The notes below the pieces were generated by a model. That model saw only the letters and a program-made list of their open reading frames with translations, was not told where the DNA came from and did no database searches. Below, one piece after another: positions 31,330-39,706 of a stretch of 64,000 nucleotides of DNA. The DNA comes from Klebsiella planticola ATCC 33531 (GTDB lineage: Bacteria; Pseudomonadota; Gammaproteobacteria; Enterobacterales; Enterobacteriaceae). Made by a program: the position numbers and the translations under genes. Within the stretch, counting starts at the first letter, position 1, and every line of letters starts with the position of its first letter. Where the stretch lies: contig NZ_JMPP01000021.1 in assembly GCF_000735435.1 (NCBI RefSeq), positions 1-64,000 of the forward strand. The letters run 5' to 3'.

Positions 31330-32045
31330 CGGTGTGCTCCTCGAAAATGAAGTCTGATACGCCACAAAATGCGCTCTTCTAAAGCGTTTTGGGTTGCCTG
31401 TTTTGATGTGCGTAGATTATCTCTCTGCATCGAAAGAGACAACTAGCTGTAAATTTTTATTTAATGGCTTTTTGTCGATAAAATACTCTGCGAAAGGTAG
31501 TTTTGTCTTCTCTGCGCTACTTTTGTCCTGATGCTTTATTTTTTGTTTATTTATTAATGTCTTATGTTTTTTTTTGCGGGCGGGCGTGAGGATCGCACCA
31601 GGCCACGATTGTGCCGACTACCGCCTGAAGTCAGGTTTCAGTGTGATTTCCGTCACTTTTAGAATAATTTATGCCACAAAGGCGCTTTAAATAGCATTGG
31701 ATTCTGTTTTCTGTCGTTGGTGCGTATTCGTTTTTCATGCATGTTCATTCACTGGCGGGTCGTTGTGACATCCTCTATCCATCGGACATATCCCGCTAAC
31801 CTGCTGACCATGCAGGTAATATACGGACTGATGATATTTTTGTGGCTTTTTTACCCTATTCAAATTATCGCTGAATTAATTCCGGGTATTGACTGGATAG
31901 CCGCTGTGGTTATTTTAAATAAAAATTTAAGATTGTGGTCTGAATATATTTATCAAACATCATTAAAGGTGGTAATAAATGGCTTCATATATTAAAGTAC
32001 CCGGTGCTATTGTCTTATATGCAATTTAGGAACGTTTAATAATTT
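31330..32045. other. AT-rich spacer between alaE and stpA
   Basis: This 716-base stretch is much richer in A and T than its neighbours, as is usual around H-NS/StpA-controlled loci. It must hold the divergent alaE and stpA promoters. One open frame (31717-31995, plus) would encode 92 residues with a hydrophobic run (VIYGLMIFLWLFYPIQIIAEL), but no ribosome site is clear and I recognise no relative, so it is not called as a gene. Confidence 0.5.
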
Positions 32046-32447
32046 ATGTCTTTAATGTTACAGAAGTTGAATAATATCCGTTCACTGCGGGCAATGTCGC
32101 GTGAATTCTCCATTGACGTACTTGAAGAAATGCTGGAAAAACTCAGGGTCGTCACTGAAGAAAAACGGTCAGAGCAGCAGTCTGCCCTGCAACAGCAGGC
32201 AGAATACCAGGAAAAAATTAATACCTGGCTGGAACTGATGATTGCCGACGGCATAACGCCTGATGAGCTGGTCACGCAGAATGCAGGCCCGTCGAAGGAG
32301 GCGAAAAAACGCCAGCCGCGTCCGGCAAAATATCGGTTTACCGATTTTTCCGGAGCCCAAAAAACCTGGACCGGCCAGGGGCGTATGCCGAAGCCGATCG
32401 CCCGTGCGATTGCGGCCGGTGCGACGCTGGAAAGTTTTCTGATTTAA
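32046..32447 (+). CDS. stpA: H-NS-like nucleoid protein StpA
   Basis: A 133-residue H-NS paralogue. The N-terminal dimerisation helices start MSLMLQKLNNIRSLRAMSREF; a linker rich in Q, E and K follows; the C-terminal DNA-binding domain has RPAKYRFTDFSGAQKTWTGQGRMPKPI with the QGR AT-hook-like motif. StpA silences AT-rich genes and has RNA-chaperone activity. The order next to alaE and ygaPV identifies it as StpA rather than H-NS. Confidence 0.95.
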   Translation: MSLMLQKLNNIRSLRAMSREFSIDVLEEMLEKLRVVTEEKRSEQQSALQQQAEYQEKINTWLELMIADGITPDELVTQNAGPSKEAKKRQPRPAKYRFTDFSGAQKTWTGQGRMPKPIARAIAAGATLESFLI

Positions 32448-32496
32448 GCGTTAGCGAAAGTGATATTCGGCAGGAGTTAAGGCTGTTGTCGGATAG

Positions 32497-32526
32497 CGAA
32501 AAAATAACGGTGGGGAATCCCACCGT
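32497..32526 (-). terminator. Terminator of the DUF2158 gene, facing stpA
   Basis: ACGGTGGG (32507-32514) pairs with CCCACCGT (32519-32526). On the minus strand TATTTTTTCGC follows, giving a strong intrinsic terminator for the small gene ending at 32532. It may also stop stpA transcripts. Confidence 0.88.
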
Positions 32527-32531
32527 GTGTA

Positions 32532-32711
32532 TTAGCAAACGCCAAAATCACCTTCTTCTTTATAAGGTGTGACGTCTGCGGGCTTCAGCGTATATTTCTC
32601 ACCCTGTTCATTACTGGCCTGCACGGCGACAATATGATCTTCACCGACGGCCACAATCTTGAGTTTGGGTCCGCCCATACGAGGCTGAACCAGATCACCT
32701 ACTGAATACAT
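32532..32711 (-). CDS. Small DUF2158 (YodC-type) protein
   Basis: A 59-residue protein beginning MYSVGDLVQPRMGGPKLKIV and ending EGDFGVC. The VGDLVxxxxGGPKM-like start followed by beta strands is the DUF2158 pattern. Minus-strand start ATG 32709-32711 follows AGGAGATAAACG, a very good ribosome site, and a strong terminator follows the stop. It has a C-terminal cysteine two residues after glycine-valine. It lies between stpA and ygaP. Function unknown. Confidence 0.88.
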   Translation of the reverse strand: MYSVGDLVQPRMGGPKLKIVAVGEDHIVAVQASNEQGEKYTLKPADVTPYKEEGDFGVC

Positions 32712-32804
32712 CGTTTATCTCCTCTGGCATGGATAAATGCCGCTGTTCGCCTTCACTTTAGCGTAGCTGGATATCCGCATACAACAGGCCTGATGCCGCA
32801 GGCG

Positions 32805-33326
32805 TCAGCGTCGGTTCCAGGGCATGACGGCCAACAGGCGCGCCATTCCGCAAAAACTGGTGATACCGGCGAAGGTTAAGCCGGCGCCGACAAAAGCGCT
32901 GAGCAGGAAAAATCCGCTACTGACGCTATAGCCCAGCGCCACGCCCAACAGAATGAGTACGCCCGCGGCGATTTGCACCTGGCGCATTAACGGCAGCGGC
33001 TGGGTTTTATCCTCTTTGACGGGCAATCCCGCTGCTTTCCAGGCCTGAATGCCGCCAGCCAGCAGTTTCACCTGGGCCGGAGCCGCCGCAGCCAGCAGAC
33101 GAATGGCATTATTTTGTGTACGCGATCCCGCCTGACAATGAAAAATGACCGTTTCGTCCGCGGCGGTGTGCAGCGTTGCGCCGTTATTCAGGGCCGCCAG
33201 CGGCACCAGCTCGGCATCGGGGATGTGCTCGCGGGCGTATTCATCGGCATCGCGAATATCGATTAATCTGGCCCCTTGCGCGATTTGCGCCCGGGCCTCT
33301 TCAGGAGAAAGAGTGACGATAGTCAT
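32805..33326 (-). CDS. ygaP: Membrane-bound rhodanese YgaP
   Basis: A 173-residue sulfurtransferase with a cytoplasmic rhodanese domain (residues about 5-105, catalytic Cys64 in HCQAGSRT) and two C-terminal membrane helices ([20 protein letters not shown], then [27 protein letters not shown]). It moves sulfane sulfur. It lies nine bases after ygaV in one operon, linking it to sulfide/thiosulfate sensing. Confidence 0.95.
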   Translation of the reverse strand: MTIVTLSPEEARAQIAQGARLIDIRDADEYAREHIPDAELVPLAALNNGATLHTAADETVIFHCQAGSRTQNNAIRLLAAAAPAQVKLLAGGIQAWKAAGLPVKEDKTQPLPLMRQVQIAAGVLILLGVALGYSVSSGFFLLSAFVGAGLTFAGITSFCGMARLLAVMPWNRR

Positions 33327-33335
33327 GACGGCTCC

Positions 33336-33635
33336 TTATGGGCAATAAATGGTCTTCAGCGTGGTAATGATTTGCTGAACCGCAGGGTGGGTGATGAAGT
33401 AGTGGATACGTTGCGCCTCGCGCTCACTGCCGATCAGGCCTTCATCGCGCATGCGCGCCAGATGCTGAGAGGTGGCCGAAGGGCTCAGACCGGTGACCCG
33501 TGCTAGTTCGCCGGCGCTGGCGCGCGGCGTCTCGCACAGCATGCACAGAATCATCAGCCGGTTCGGATTGCTCATGGCTTTCAACAGGGCGGCGGCTTCT
33601 CCGGCGCTGGACTGCAGCTGTTCTGGTGTATTCAT
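33336..33635 (-). CDS. ygaV: ArsR-family sulfur-responsive regulator YgaV (TsuR)
   Basis: A 99-residue winged-helix repressor with the recognition helix in ELARVTGLSPSATSQHLARMRDEGLI. Cysteines 31, 34 and 98 are present; Cys31 and Cys98 align with the pair that senses sulfide by polysulfide bond formation in E. coli YgaV, and Cys34 is an extra residue as far as I recall the E. coli sequence. A 30-bp palindrome lies immediately upstream. It is the first gene of ygaVP. Confidence 0.94.
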   Translation of the reverse strand: MNTPEQLQSSAGEAAALLKAMSNPNRLMILCMLCETPRASAGELARVTGLSPSATSQHLARMRDEGLIGSEREAQRIHYFITHPAVQQIITTLKTIYCP

Positions 33636-33640
33636 TTATT

Positions 33641-33670
33641 TTAGTCTTTTCTAAATTTAGATAAGTCTAA
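33641..33670 (-). promoter_or_regulatory. YgaV operator, 30-bp palindrome
   Basis: The half-sites TTAGTCTTTTCTAAA (33641-33655) and its mirror TTAGACTTATCTAAA (33656-33670 read on the other strand) differ at two of 15 positions. The centre is TAAATTTA. It starts six bases before the ygaV start codon, so it must act as an autoregulatory site. Confidence 0.85.
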
Positions 33671-33675
33671 AATAA

Positions 33676-34002
33676 AAAACGCCGCGGCGCCAGCGCAGAA
33701 AATGCCGTCGCGGTCCCGTGGCCTGGCCGCCGCAGGCGCACCTGGTGATGGATGATTTTACGGCGATAGCGGCAGCGGCGGTGAGCGGGCTGGGCATTGC
33801 CAGGATTCCGGACTGGCTGGCTGCCCAGGAGGTTGAACAGGAACGGCTGCGCTGTATTCTGCCGCAAAGCGCCGGCGTCACCTTTCCGATCGCCGCCTTC
33901 TGGCCCGAGGCGCCGTGGGTGGCGCAGAAAATTCGGGTCACCATCGATGCGCTGCTCGCCGGATTGCCGCAGGCGATCCGCCAGACCGGAGGCCAGCAAT
34001 AA
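33676..34002 (+). pseudogene. Remnant of a LysR-family regulator (C-terminal part only)
   Basis: The open frame encodes PPQAHLVMDDFTAIAAAAVSG, then LGIARIPDWLA and PIAAFWPEAPWVAQKIRVTIDALLAGLP, the last strands and helices of a LysR effector domain. The helix-turn-helix and most of the sensor domain are missing, and the frame is closed by a TAA at 33673 inside the region next to the ygaV operator. There is no ribosome site. It is most likely a deletion relic; expression as a short protein is unlikely. Confidence 0.8.
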
Positions 34003-34090
34003 AACGAGTCACCTCTTCGCCGCGGGGTTAAGCGTAACTTAAGAGAGAGTTGCGATAATGACAGTAATATGACTGGCATGGACCCTTGCA

Positions 34091-34687
34091 ATGAACGTAC
34101 TCGAAACGGTTAACCAAAGCGCTTTTCTGGCGCTGAATGCTCAGCCGGGGACGTCGGATACCCTTCTGGCGTTGGCCCGCTTCTGCGCAAGCGGAATGAT
34201 CTTTATCGTTCCGGCTATTCTGCTCGGTCTGTGGTTTTTAGGCGGTCGCCAGGGGCACCGGCAGGCGCTGTTTTGCACGCTGAGTATTCTGATGGCGCTT
34301 GCGTTGGGCTATCTGTGCGGCTCGCTGTGGTTCCACCCCCGGCCGTTTATGATGCCGCTGGGCCATACCTGGATCAGTCATCCGGCGGATAACGGCTTCC
34401 CGAGCGATCACGGTCTGGTGATGTTCAGTGCGGCGTTTGCGTTGCTTTCTCTGCGTCTACGCAGCCTGGGGCTGTTTGTCCTGCTCGCATCGCTGCCGGT
34501 GGCGTGGTCACGCATTTTCCTCGGGGTCCATTTCCCGCTGGATATGGTGGGCGCGGCGGCGGTAGCGGTGGTTGCCGTCTGGGTGAGTAAAGGGGTCTGG
34601 CAGGCCTTTGGGCCGGCAATGGTGCGGATTTGCGAAGCCATCAGCCAGCGCATGTTTTCCTGGCTGCCGGCCCGTTTTACGCCGTAG
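34091..34687 (+). CDS. PAP2-family membrane phosphatase (undecaprenyl-diphosphatase type)
   Basis: A 198-residue protein with five to six membrane segments and the three PAP2 motifs: CGSLWFHPRPF (about residue 78-88), the histidine motif PSDHGLVMF (about 105) and SRIFLGVHFPLDM (about 140-152). Relatives YbjG and BcrC recycle undecaprenyl pyrophosphate for wall and O-antigen synthesis and give bacitracin resistance. The family is broad, so other lipid phosphates are possible. It ends seven bases before the convergent AcoR-like gene. Confidence 0.88.
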   Translation: MNVLETVNQSAFLALNAQPGTSDTLLALARFCASGMIFIVPAILLGLWFLGGRQGHRQALFCTLSILMALALGYLCGSLWFHPRPFMMPLGHTWISHPADNGFPSDHGLVMFSAAFALLSLRLRSLGLFVLLASLPVAWSRIFLGVHFPLDMVGAAAVAVVAVWVSKGVWQAFGPAMVRICEAISQRMFSWLPARFTP

Positions 34688-34694
34688 CTCACGT

Positions 34695-36491
34695 TTAGTT
34701 TCTTGTCCGCGCGGCGCGTCGGTAGAGCGTGCTGCGCGCGACGCCCAGAGCCTGCGCCGCTTTACTGACATTACCGTTATACGTCGATAGCGTGTCGGCA
34801 ATCAGCTGCGCATCGTGCTGCTGCAACCCGCGCGACGGGGCCGGAGCCGGGGCCGACTGGTACTCTGCCGGTAAATCCTCCACTTCCAGTTGTTCTCCTT
34901 CGTCGGCCAGCGCCAACAGCACCTTCATCAGGCTTTGTAGCTGGCGCACGTTGCCTGGCCAGGGAAGGGTGGAGAGGTGTGTCAGGAGCGCAGGCGAGAG
35001 CTGGACGTGTCGTGCTTCGGCACCGAGGGCTTGCCATAGCTGCTGAAGAAACGTCGGCAGTTGGGGCCACTCCCGCAGCGGTGGAATAGTGAGGGCGAAT
35101 TCGCGCAGGCGATAGAGCAGGTCCTCGCGAAACGTCCCGTCGGCAACATGTTGCATCAGGTTACGGTGGGTGGCGCAAATAAGCGCAAAGCTGACCGGGG
35201 CGCTCTGGCTGGCGCCGAGCGGCGTAACCTCTTTTTCCTGTAGCACCCGCAGCAGCCGGGTTTGAAGCAGCATCGGCATATCGCCAATCTCATCGAGGAA
35301 TAGCACGCCGCCGTCCGCCTCGCGAATTTTACCGATATAGCCATTCTTACTGGCGCCGGTAAAGGCGCCAGGCTGATAGCCAAACAGCTCCGATTCAATC
35401 AGCGATTCGGGTATCGCCGCGCAGTTGATCGCCACGAATTTACCGTCACGCCAGCGGCTGTGCTGATGAAGCGTGCGGCTGACAAACTCTTTGCCACATC
35501 CTGTTTCGCCCTCAATACACAGGGCAATGCCGGCATTCAGCAGACGCACCATCTTCTCTCCTTCACGCTGACTGGCGAAAGGCAGCTCAATGGCCGGCAG
35601 CGTCGGCGCCGGGGCCGGCGCTGGTACCGCAACGTGGGTGCGGGTCGGCGCGCGCAAACGGTAGTAATAGGTTTGTCGCTGCAGAGTTAGCGGCAGCGGA
35701 ACATTTACCGCCGTTTGCGTCAGCTGAGGAAACAGCTGCTGAAAGGTGATATGGCCGAGTTGTCCGGGATCCAGACCCAGATCGCGCATCGCCAGGCGGT
35801 TTCCGGCGGTCAGCACGTTATCGGAAAAGACCAGCAGCAGCTCTTCAACGCTGTCGAGTTTGTGGGGTTGAGGGTGCAGGCTCATCAGCCACTGCTGCGG
35901 ATGGAGACTCTGTTTTACCCACAGATATTCAATCTGCTTCGCGGCCTCTTTTACCCACGTCAGCGTGTGGGGGTGGGGTAAGTGGGCCGGGCCGGAAATA
36001 TCCAGCACCCCGGCAATTTTTCCATCCGGACTCTGAACCGGCATTGCGGCGCAATAGAGATCCTGATTGCGGGTGAGGAAGTGCTGGCGGCCGTCGATTT
36101 CGCAGCTGTCGTCAATGGCCAGCGCGGTACCGATGGCGTTGGTACCGCGCCCGCTCTCGCTCCACAGATTTCCCGGAGCCAGCGCGAAGCTTTGCGCTTT
36201 CTGCATCGCGTGCAGGTTGCCGAAGGTTTGCAGCACCAGACCGCTGGCGTCAGAGAGGATCACCACCGACTGGAGATCGCTCACTTTACGCGACAGGGTG
36301 TTCACCACCGGCTGGGTCAACTGCTGTAACCGGGCATGGCTGGCCAGCGCATCCGCCAGTTCGCCGGAACCCAGGCGCGGGAAATCATCCGTCGCGGGAT
36401 CCAGGCCGTACTGCTGGCTACGAAACCAGGAATCGCTGAGCAACGGGCTGGTTTTTACCTCGGGATCGAGGGTAAACGAATTGCCTTGCAC
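34695..36491 (-). CDS. AcoR-like sigma54-dependent activator
   Basis: A 598-residue enhancer-binding protein. A GAF-type sensor occupies about residues 70-200 (LSDASGLVLQTFG, GRGTNAIGTAL), the AAA+ domain about 305-530 (Walker A EGETGCGKE, sigma54-contact loop GYQPGAFTGA, Walker B GGVLFLDEIGDM), and a Fis-type helix-turn-helix ends the protein (TYNGNVSKAAQALGVARSTLYRR). It is divergent from the aldehyde dehydrogenase, whose promoter has -24/-12 boxes, so it most likely activates that gene in response to an alcohol, aldehyde or acetoin-like signal. The proline/alanine linker near residue 290 is long. Confidence 0.94.
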   Translation of the reverse strand: MQGNSFTLDPEVKTSPLLSDSWFRSQQYGLDPATDDFPRLGSGELADALASHARLQQLTQPVVNTLSRKVSDLQSVVILSDASGLVLQTFGNLHAMQKAQSFALAPGNLWSESGRGTNAIGTALAIDDSCEIDGRQHFLTRNQDLYCAAMPVQSPDGKIAGVLDISGPAHLPHPHTLTWVKEAAKQIEYLWVKQSLHPQQWLMSLHPQPHKLDSVEELLLVFSDNVLTAGNRLAMRDLGLDPGQLGHITFQQLFPQLTQTAVNVPLPLTLQRQTYYYRLRAPTRTHVAVPAPAPAPTLPAIELPFASQREGEKMVRLLNAGIALCIEGETGCGKEFVSRTLHQHSRWRDGKFVAINCAAIPESLIESELFGYQPGAFTGASKNGYIGKIREADGGVLFLDEIGDMPMLLQTRLLRVLQEKEVTPLGASQSAPVSFALICATHRNLMQHVADGTFREDLLYRLREFALTIPPLREWPQLPTFLQQLWQALGAEARHVQLSPALLTHLSTLPWPGNVRQLQSLMKVLLALADEGEQLEVEDLPAEYQSAPAPAPSRGLQQHDAQLIADTLSTYNGNVSKAAQALGVARSTLYRRAARTRN

Positions 36492-36548
36492 GGAGCACCT
36501 CGTGGTCGGATGGCTGATGTTGCAATATTGTAGCTTTATGGTTTCTCA

Positions 36549-36569
36549 TGTGTTGCGATTTGCGACACA
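36549..36569 (+). promoter_or_regulatory. Enhancer site for the AcoR-like activator
   Basis: TGTGTTGCGATTTGCGACACA is a near-perfect palindrome of the form TGTYGC-N5-GCRACA, about 95 bases upstream of the sigma54 promoter. A further half-site TGTTGC lies near 36519. The distance is right for an enhancer-bound activator looping to the promoter. Confidence 0.8.
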
Positions 36570-36651
36570 TAAGCAAAATTACGTTCCCATGCGATACAGG
36601 ATTACGTATTAAGATATTGAATTATTTGTATATTTATTCCTTCAATAAATC

Positions 36652-36667
36652 TGGCATAACCTCTGCA
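36652..36667 (+). promoter_or_regulatory. Sigma54 (-24/-12) promoter of the aldehyde dehydrogenase gene
   Basis: TGGCATAACCTCTGCA has the invariant GG (36653-36654) and GC (36665-36666) with exactly ten bases between them. It lies 75 bases before the start codon and downstream of the palindromic enhancer. Confidence 0.9.
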
Positions 36668-36741
36668 TAAGCTTCTGTGCAGCAGGCAACAGCAAAAAAC
36701 CAATACCCCGCTGCGCCTCAACCCTACAGAAGGAGATTGCA

Positions 36742-38262
36742 ATGCGTTATGCACATCCTGGCACCCCGGGCGCCTTAGTTTCATTCAAGTCCGCCTACGG
36801 TAACTATATTGACGGTCAATTTGTCGAACCACTCGGCGGCGAATACTTTATGAATACCTCCCCCGTGGACGGGAGTGACATTGCACAATTTCCCCGCTCC
36901 GATGCCAAAGATATCGACTTTGCTCTTGATGCCGCGCACCGTGCCGCGGAAGCGTGGGGGAAAACATCGGTACAGCATCGTTCCAACCTGCTGCTCCAGG
37001 TCGCCGACCGGATTCAGGAGAACCTGGAATATCTGGCGATTGCTGAAAGCTGGGACAATGGTAAACCGGTGCGCGAAACGCTGAATGCCGATCTGCCGTT
37101 GGCGGTCGATCACTTCCGCTATTTTGCCGGCTGTCTGCGCGCCCAGGAGGGAAGCACGGCGGAAATTGATGAAACCACCGTGGCCTATCACTTCCATGAA
37201 CCGCTGGGCGTGGTCGGGCAAATTATTCCGTGGAACTTTCCGCTGTTGATGGCGGCGTGGAAGCTGGCGCCGGCGCTGGCGGCGGGGAACTGCGTGGTGC
37301 TCAAGCCGGCAGAGCAGACGCCGCTGAGTATCACGCTGCTGCTGGAAATTATTGGCGACCTCTTCCCGGCAGGCGTCCTCAACGTGGTGCAGGGCTTCGG
37401 TAAAGAGGCCGGTGAAGCGCTGGCAACCAGCAAGCGTATTGCCAAAATCGCCTTTACCGGCTCAACGCCCGTCGGACGGCATATTCTGGCCTGTGCGGCG
37501 GAGAATATTATTCCCGCAACCGTTGAGCTGGGCGGCAAGTCGCCAAATATCTATTTTGCCGATGTGATGGACGGAGAAGAAGAGTTTATCGAGAAGGCGG
37601 TAGAGGGGCTGGTGCTGGGCTTCTTCAACCAGGGCGAAGTGTGTACCTGTCCATCGCGTGCTCTGATCCATGAATCGATCTACGAGCCGTTTATGGCGCG
37701 GGTGATGGCGAAAGTGGCCCAGATTCGGCGCGGCGATCCCTTTGACACCGACACCATGATCGGGGCGCAGGCGTCACGCCAGCAGTTCGATAAGATCCTG
37801 TCGTATATTAAGATTGCCCGCGAAGAGGGGGGGCAGATCCTGACCGGCGGAGAGCGCGCCAGTATCGCGGCTGAACTGGATAATGGTTACTACATTCAGC
37901 CAACCCTGATTAAGGGGCGCAATGATATGCGCAGCTTCCAGGAAGAGATTTTTGGCCCGGTCATCGGCGTCACCACCTTTAAAGATGAGGCAGAAGCACT
38001 GGAAATAGCCAACCAGACTCAGTTTGGGCTCGGCGCCGGCGTCTGGACCCGCGACAGCAATCTGGCGTACCGAATGGGGCGTGGGATTAAAGCCGGTCGC
38101 GTCTGGACCAACTGTTATCACGTCTACCCGGCCCATGCCGCGTTTGGCGGCTATAAACAGTCGGGCGTTGGCCGCGAAACCCATAAAATGGCCCTTGATG
38201 CCTATCAACAGACGAAAAACCTGCTGGTGAGTTACGGAACTGCGCCGCTCGGCCTGTTTTAA
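36742..38262 (+). CDS. Acetaldehyde dehydrogenase, AldB/ExaC-type
   Basis: A 506-residue NAD(P)-dependent aldehyde dehydrogenase. The catalytic glutamate is in VELGGKSPN near residue 262, and the nucleophile is Cys301 in [14 protein letters not shown]-binding GSTPVG near 240 and the C-terminal [11 protein letters not shown] motif are present. It is closely related to E. coli AldB but has a different N-terminus. The gene is monocistronic with ribosome site AAGGAGATTG, a sigma54 promoter and a strong terminator. Likely role: oxidation of acetaldehyde during growth on ethanol, acetoin or similar compounds. Confidence 0.93.
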   Translation: MRYAHPGTPGALVSFKSAYGNYIDGQFVEPLGGEYFMNTSPVDGSDIAQFPRSDAKDIDFALDAAHRAAEAWGKTSVQHRSNLLLQVADRIQENLEYLAIAESWDNGKPVRETLNADLPLAVDHFRYFAGCLRAQEGSTAEIDETTVAYHFHEPLGVVGQIIPWNFPLLMAAWKLAPALAAGNCVVLKPAEQTPLSITLLLEIIGDLFPAGVLNVVQGFGKEAGEALATSKRIAKIAFTGSTPVGRHILACAAENIIPATVELGGKSPNIYFADVMDGEEEFIEKAVEGLVLGFFNQGEVCTCPSRALIHESIYEPFMARVMAKVAQIRRGDPFDTDTMIGAQASRQQFDKILSYIKIAREEGGQILTGGERASIAAELDNGYYIQPTLIKGRNDMRSFQEEIFGPVIGVTTFKDEAEALEIANQTQFGLGAGVWTRDSNLAYRMGRGIKAGRVWTNCYHVYPAHAAFGGYKQSGVGRETHKMALDAYQQTKNLLVSYGTAPLGLF

Positions 38263-38297
38263 CCGGGCGTCTCATTATCTGACTTTATCGGTCTGAC

Positions 38298-38334
38298 AAA
38301 AACCGCGACCTTATGCTGAGGTTGCGGTTTTTTT
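38298..38334 (+). terminator. Terminator of the aldehyde dehydrogenase gene
   Basis: AAAACCGCGACC pairs with GGTTGCGGTTTT (one G-T pair), followed by TTTTTT. A classical strong terminator. Confidence 0.93.
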
Positions 38335-39020
38335 ATCGCTGATTGACGATTGGTTGATTTTTGAACTTTGCTTTTTTAATAAAAAAAAAGAGGAAACCTC
38401 AGGCACCCTGACAGTTGCTATTTCGACGAACATGAAATTTATTCAATAATAACTTTCATTTGAAAATCATTTTGCCGGAAAAATGATATCCTTCATTGGT
38501 TAGTGTTATTATTATTTCGGGGGTGACAAAAAGAAAATAAAACTTATTAGGAAAAATCTTAGTTTTTTTGCTGGGCCCGTGGACGCCAGCACAGCGGATA
38601 ATCCGGCATAAAATGATGTTTTTTTGTTAATTTTGTCAAATGACATATTGTTTTGTTGAGGATTGTTATTGGTGGGTTGCTTTTCTTTGTTTTTATAATT
38701 AATAACTTTCTTGATATTTGTGCAATCCACTCGACATGTAAAGTAAAACATTATTTCATTAACAAAATAAATCATTGCGTTTGATTTATTCTAAGAATAG
38801 TATTTGTTTTAATATTAAATGCCGCGAATAAATTCCCGCCTGATGAAGCGTTGCCGCCGATGCGCGTAAGCAATCAGACGGAATTTCCTGCTATGCGTTT
38901 AATATCCTGCGGATGGAACGCCAATATCATTAACAAGGAGGAGCGTCAGCAGATTGCTTCAGGCTCATTATGACCCTGTGATTAATCTGTCATAAATATA
39001 TGTTTGAGATGAGATAAATA
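38335..39020. other. AT-rich leader of the fimbrial operon
   Basis: This 686-base stretch is strikingly AT-rich compared with both sides, as in many horizontally acquired, H-NS-silenced fimbrial loci. No site-specific recombinase and no pair of inverted repeats bounding an invertible promoter are visible. Short open frames on either strand lack ribosome sites. The AAGGAGGA at 38935-38942 is not followed by a believable start. Confidence 0.55.
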
Positions 39021-39617
39021 ATGAAAACCCAACTTCGTATTATGGCAACTGTAGTCGGTATTCTGGTATCCGGCGTTGTCGTAGCAATGCCTTCACAACC
39101 TGCCCATTCTACATTAACCGTCAATCCGGGCGCCAGCGCCGGTACGCAAAGCACCGGTGGCCAGATCGAATTCTCCGGTTCGATTACCGATACTTCCTGT
39201 AATATCGATAGCACCAGCGCCAACCAGATTGTCGATCTGGGGAAATGGGCGAGCAGCTACTTTACGGGCGCCGGTTCTGAAACCACCAAAACCGCTTTCC
39301 ATATTAAAGTGAAAGATTGCCCTGCCACCGTGACTAAAGTGTCGGTATTGTTTGATGGCACCCGCGACAGCAATAACAGTAATCTGCTGGCGGTAAATGG
39401 CGGGGCGCAGGGGGTGGCGATTAAACTGTATGAAGATGATAAAGCAACGCCAATTAACCTCGGCACAGAGTCAAAGGATCAGGCGGTGATCGCCGGGACC
39501 AGCGGCAGCAACAGTGGGACGGCGGATCTGGAGTTCTTTGCTGATTATATCTCTACCAGTGCGGTATCCGCCGGTTCGGCAAACGGCACGGCAAACTTCA
39601 ATATGGTTTACAACTAA
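39021..39617 (+). CDS. Fimbrial major subunit, type 1 family
   Basis: A 198-residue secreted pilin with a Sec signal (MKTQLRIMATVVGILVSGVVVA). The mature chain has the pilin cysteine pair in TDTSCNID and VKDCPATV, an Ig-like fold with a donor-strand N-terminus, and the C-terminal penultimate tyrosine pattern ANFNMVYN used by chaperones. It is the first gene of the operon and is followed by a hairpin that should lower expression of the assembly genes. The exact fimbrial type cannot be named. Confidence 0.93.
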   Translation: MKTQLRIMATVVGILVSGVVVAMPSQPAHSTLTVNPGASAGTQSTGGQIEFSGSITDTSCNIDSTSANQIVDLGKWASSYFTGAGSETTKTAFHIKVKDCPATVTKVSVLFDGTRDSNNSNLLAVNGGAQGVAIKLYEDDKATPINLGTESKDQAVIAGTSGSNSGTADLEFFADYISTSAVSAGSANGTANFNMVYN

Positions 39618-39624
39618 GAAATAA

Positions 39625-39653
39625 ATGAGCAGGAGCACCTGCTCATTATTATT
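39625..39653 (+). terminator. Attenuating hairpin after the major pilin gene
   Basis: ATGAGCAGG (39625-39633) pairs with CCTGCTCAT (39638-39646) and is followed by TATTATT. It probably terminates most transcripts so that pilin is made in excess over chaperone and usher. Confidence 0.78.
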
Positions 39654-39706
39654 GAGAACTCATTCTCCTTTAGTTGTATTTCAGACCTTAGCTGATGGTT
39701 GCAATT

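Noticed and set aside
38512-38775. 87-codon minus-strand frame in the fimbrial leader
   Set aside because: Composition is that of random AT-rich DNA (runs of N, K, F, I), with no ribosome site.
38335-39020. Invertible fimS-like promoter switch
   Set aside because: No bounding inverted repeats of useful length and no FimB/FimE-type recombinase gene are present.
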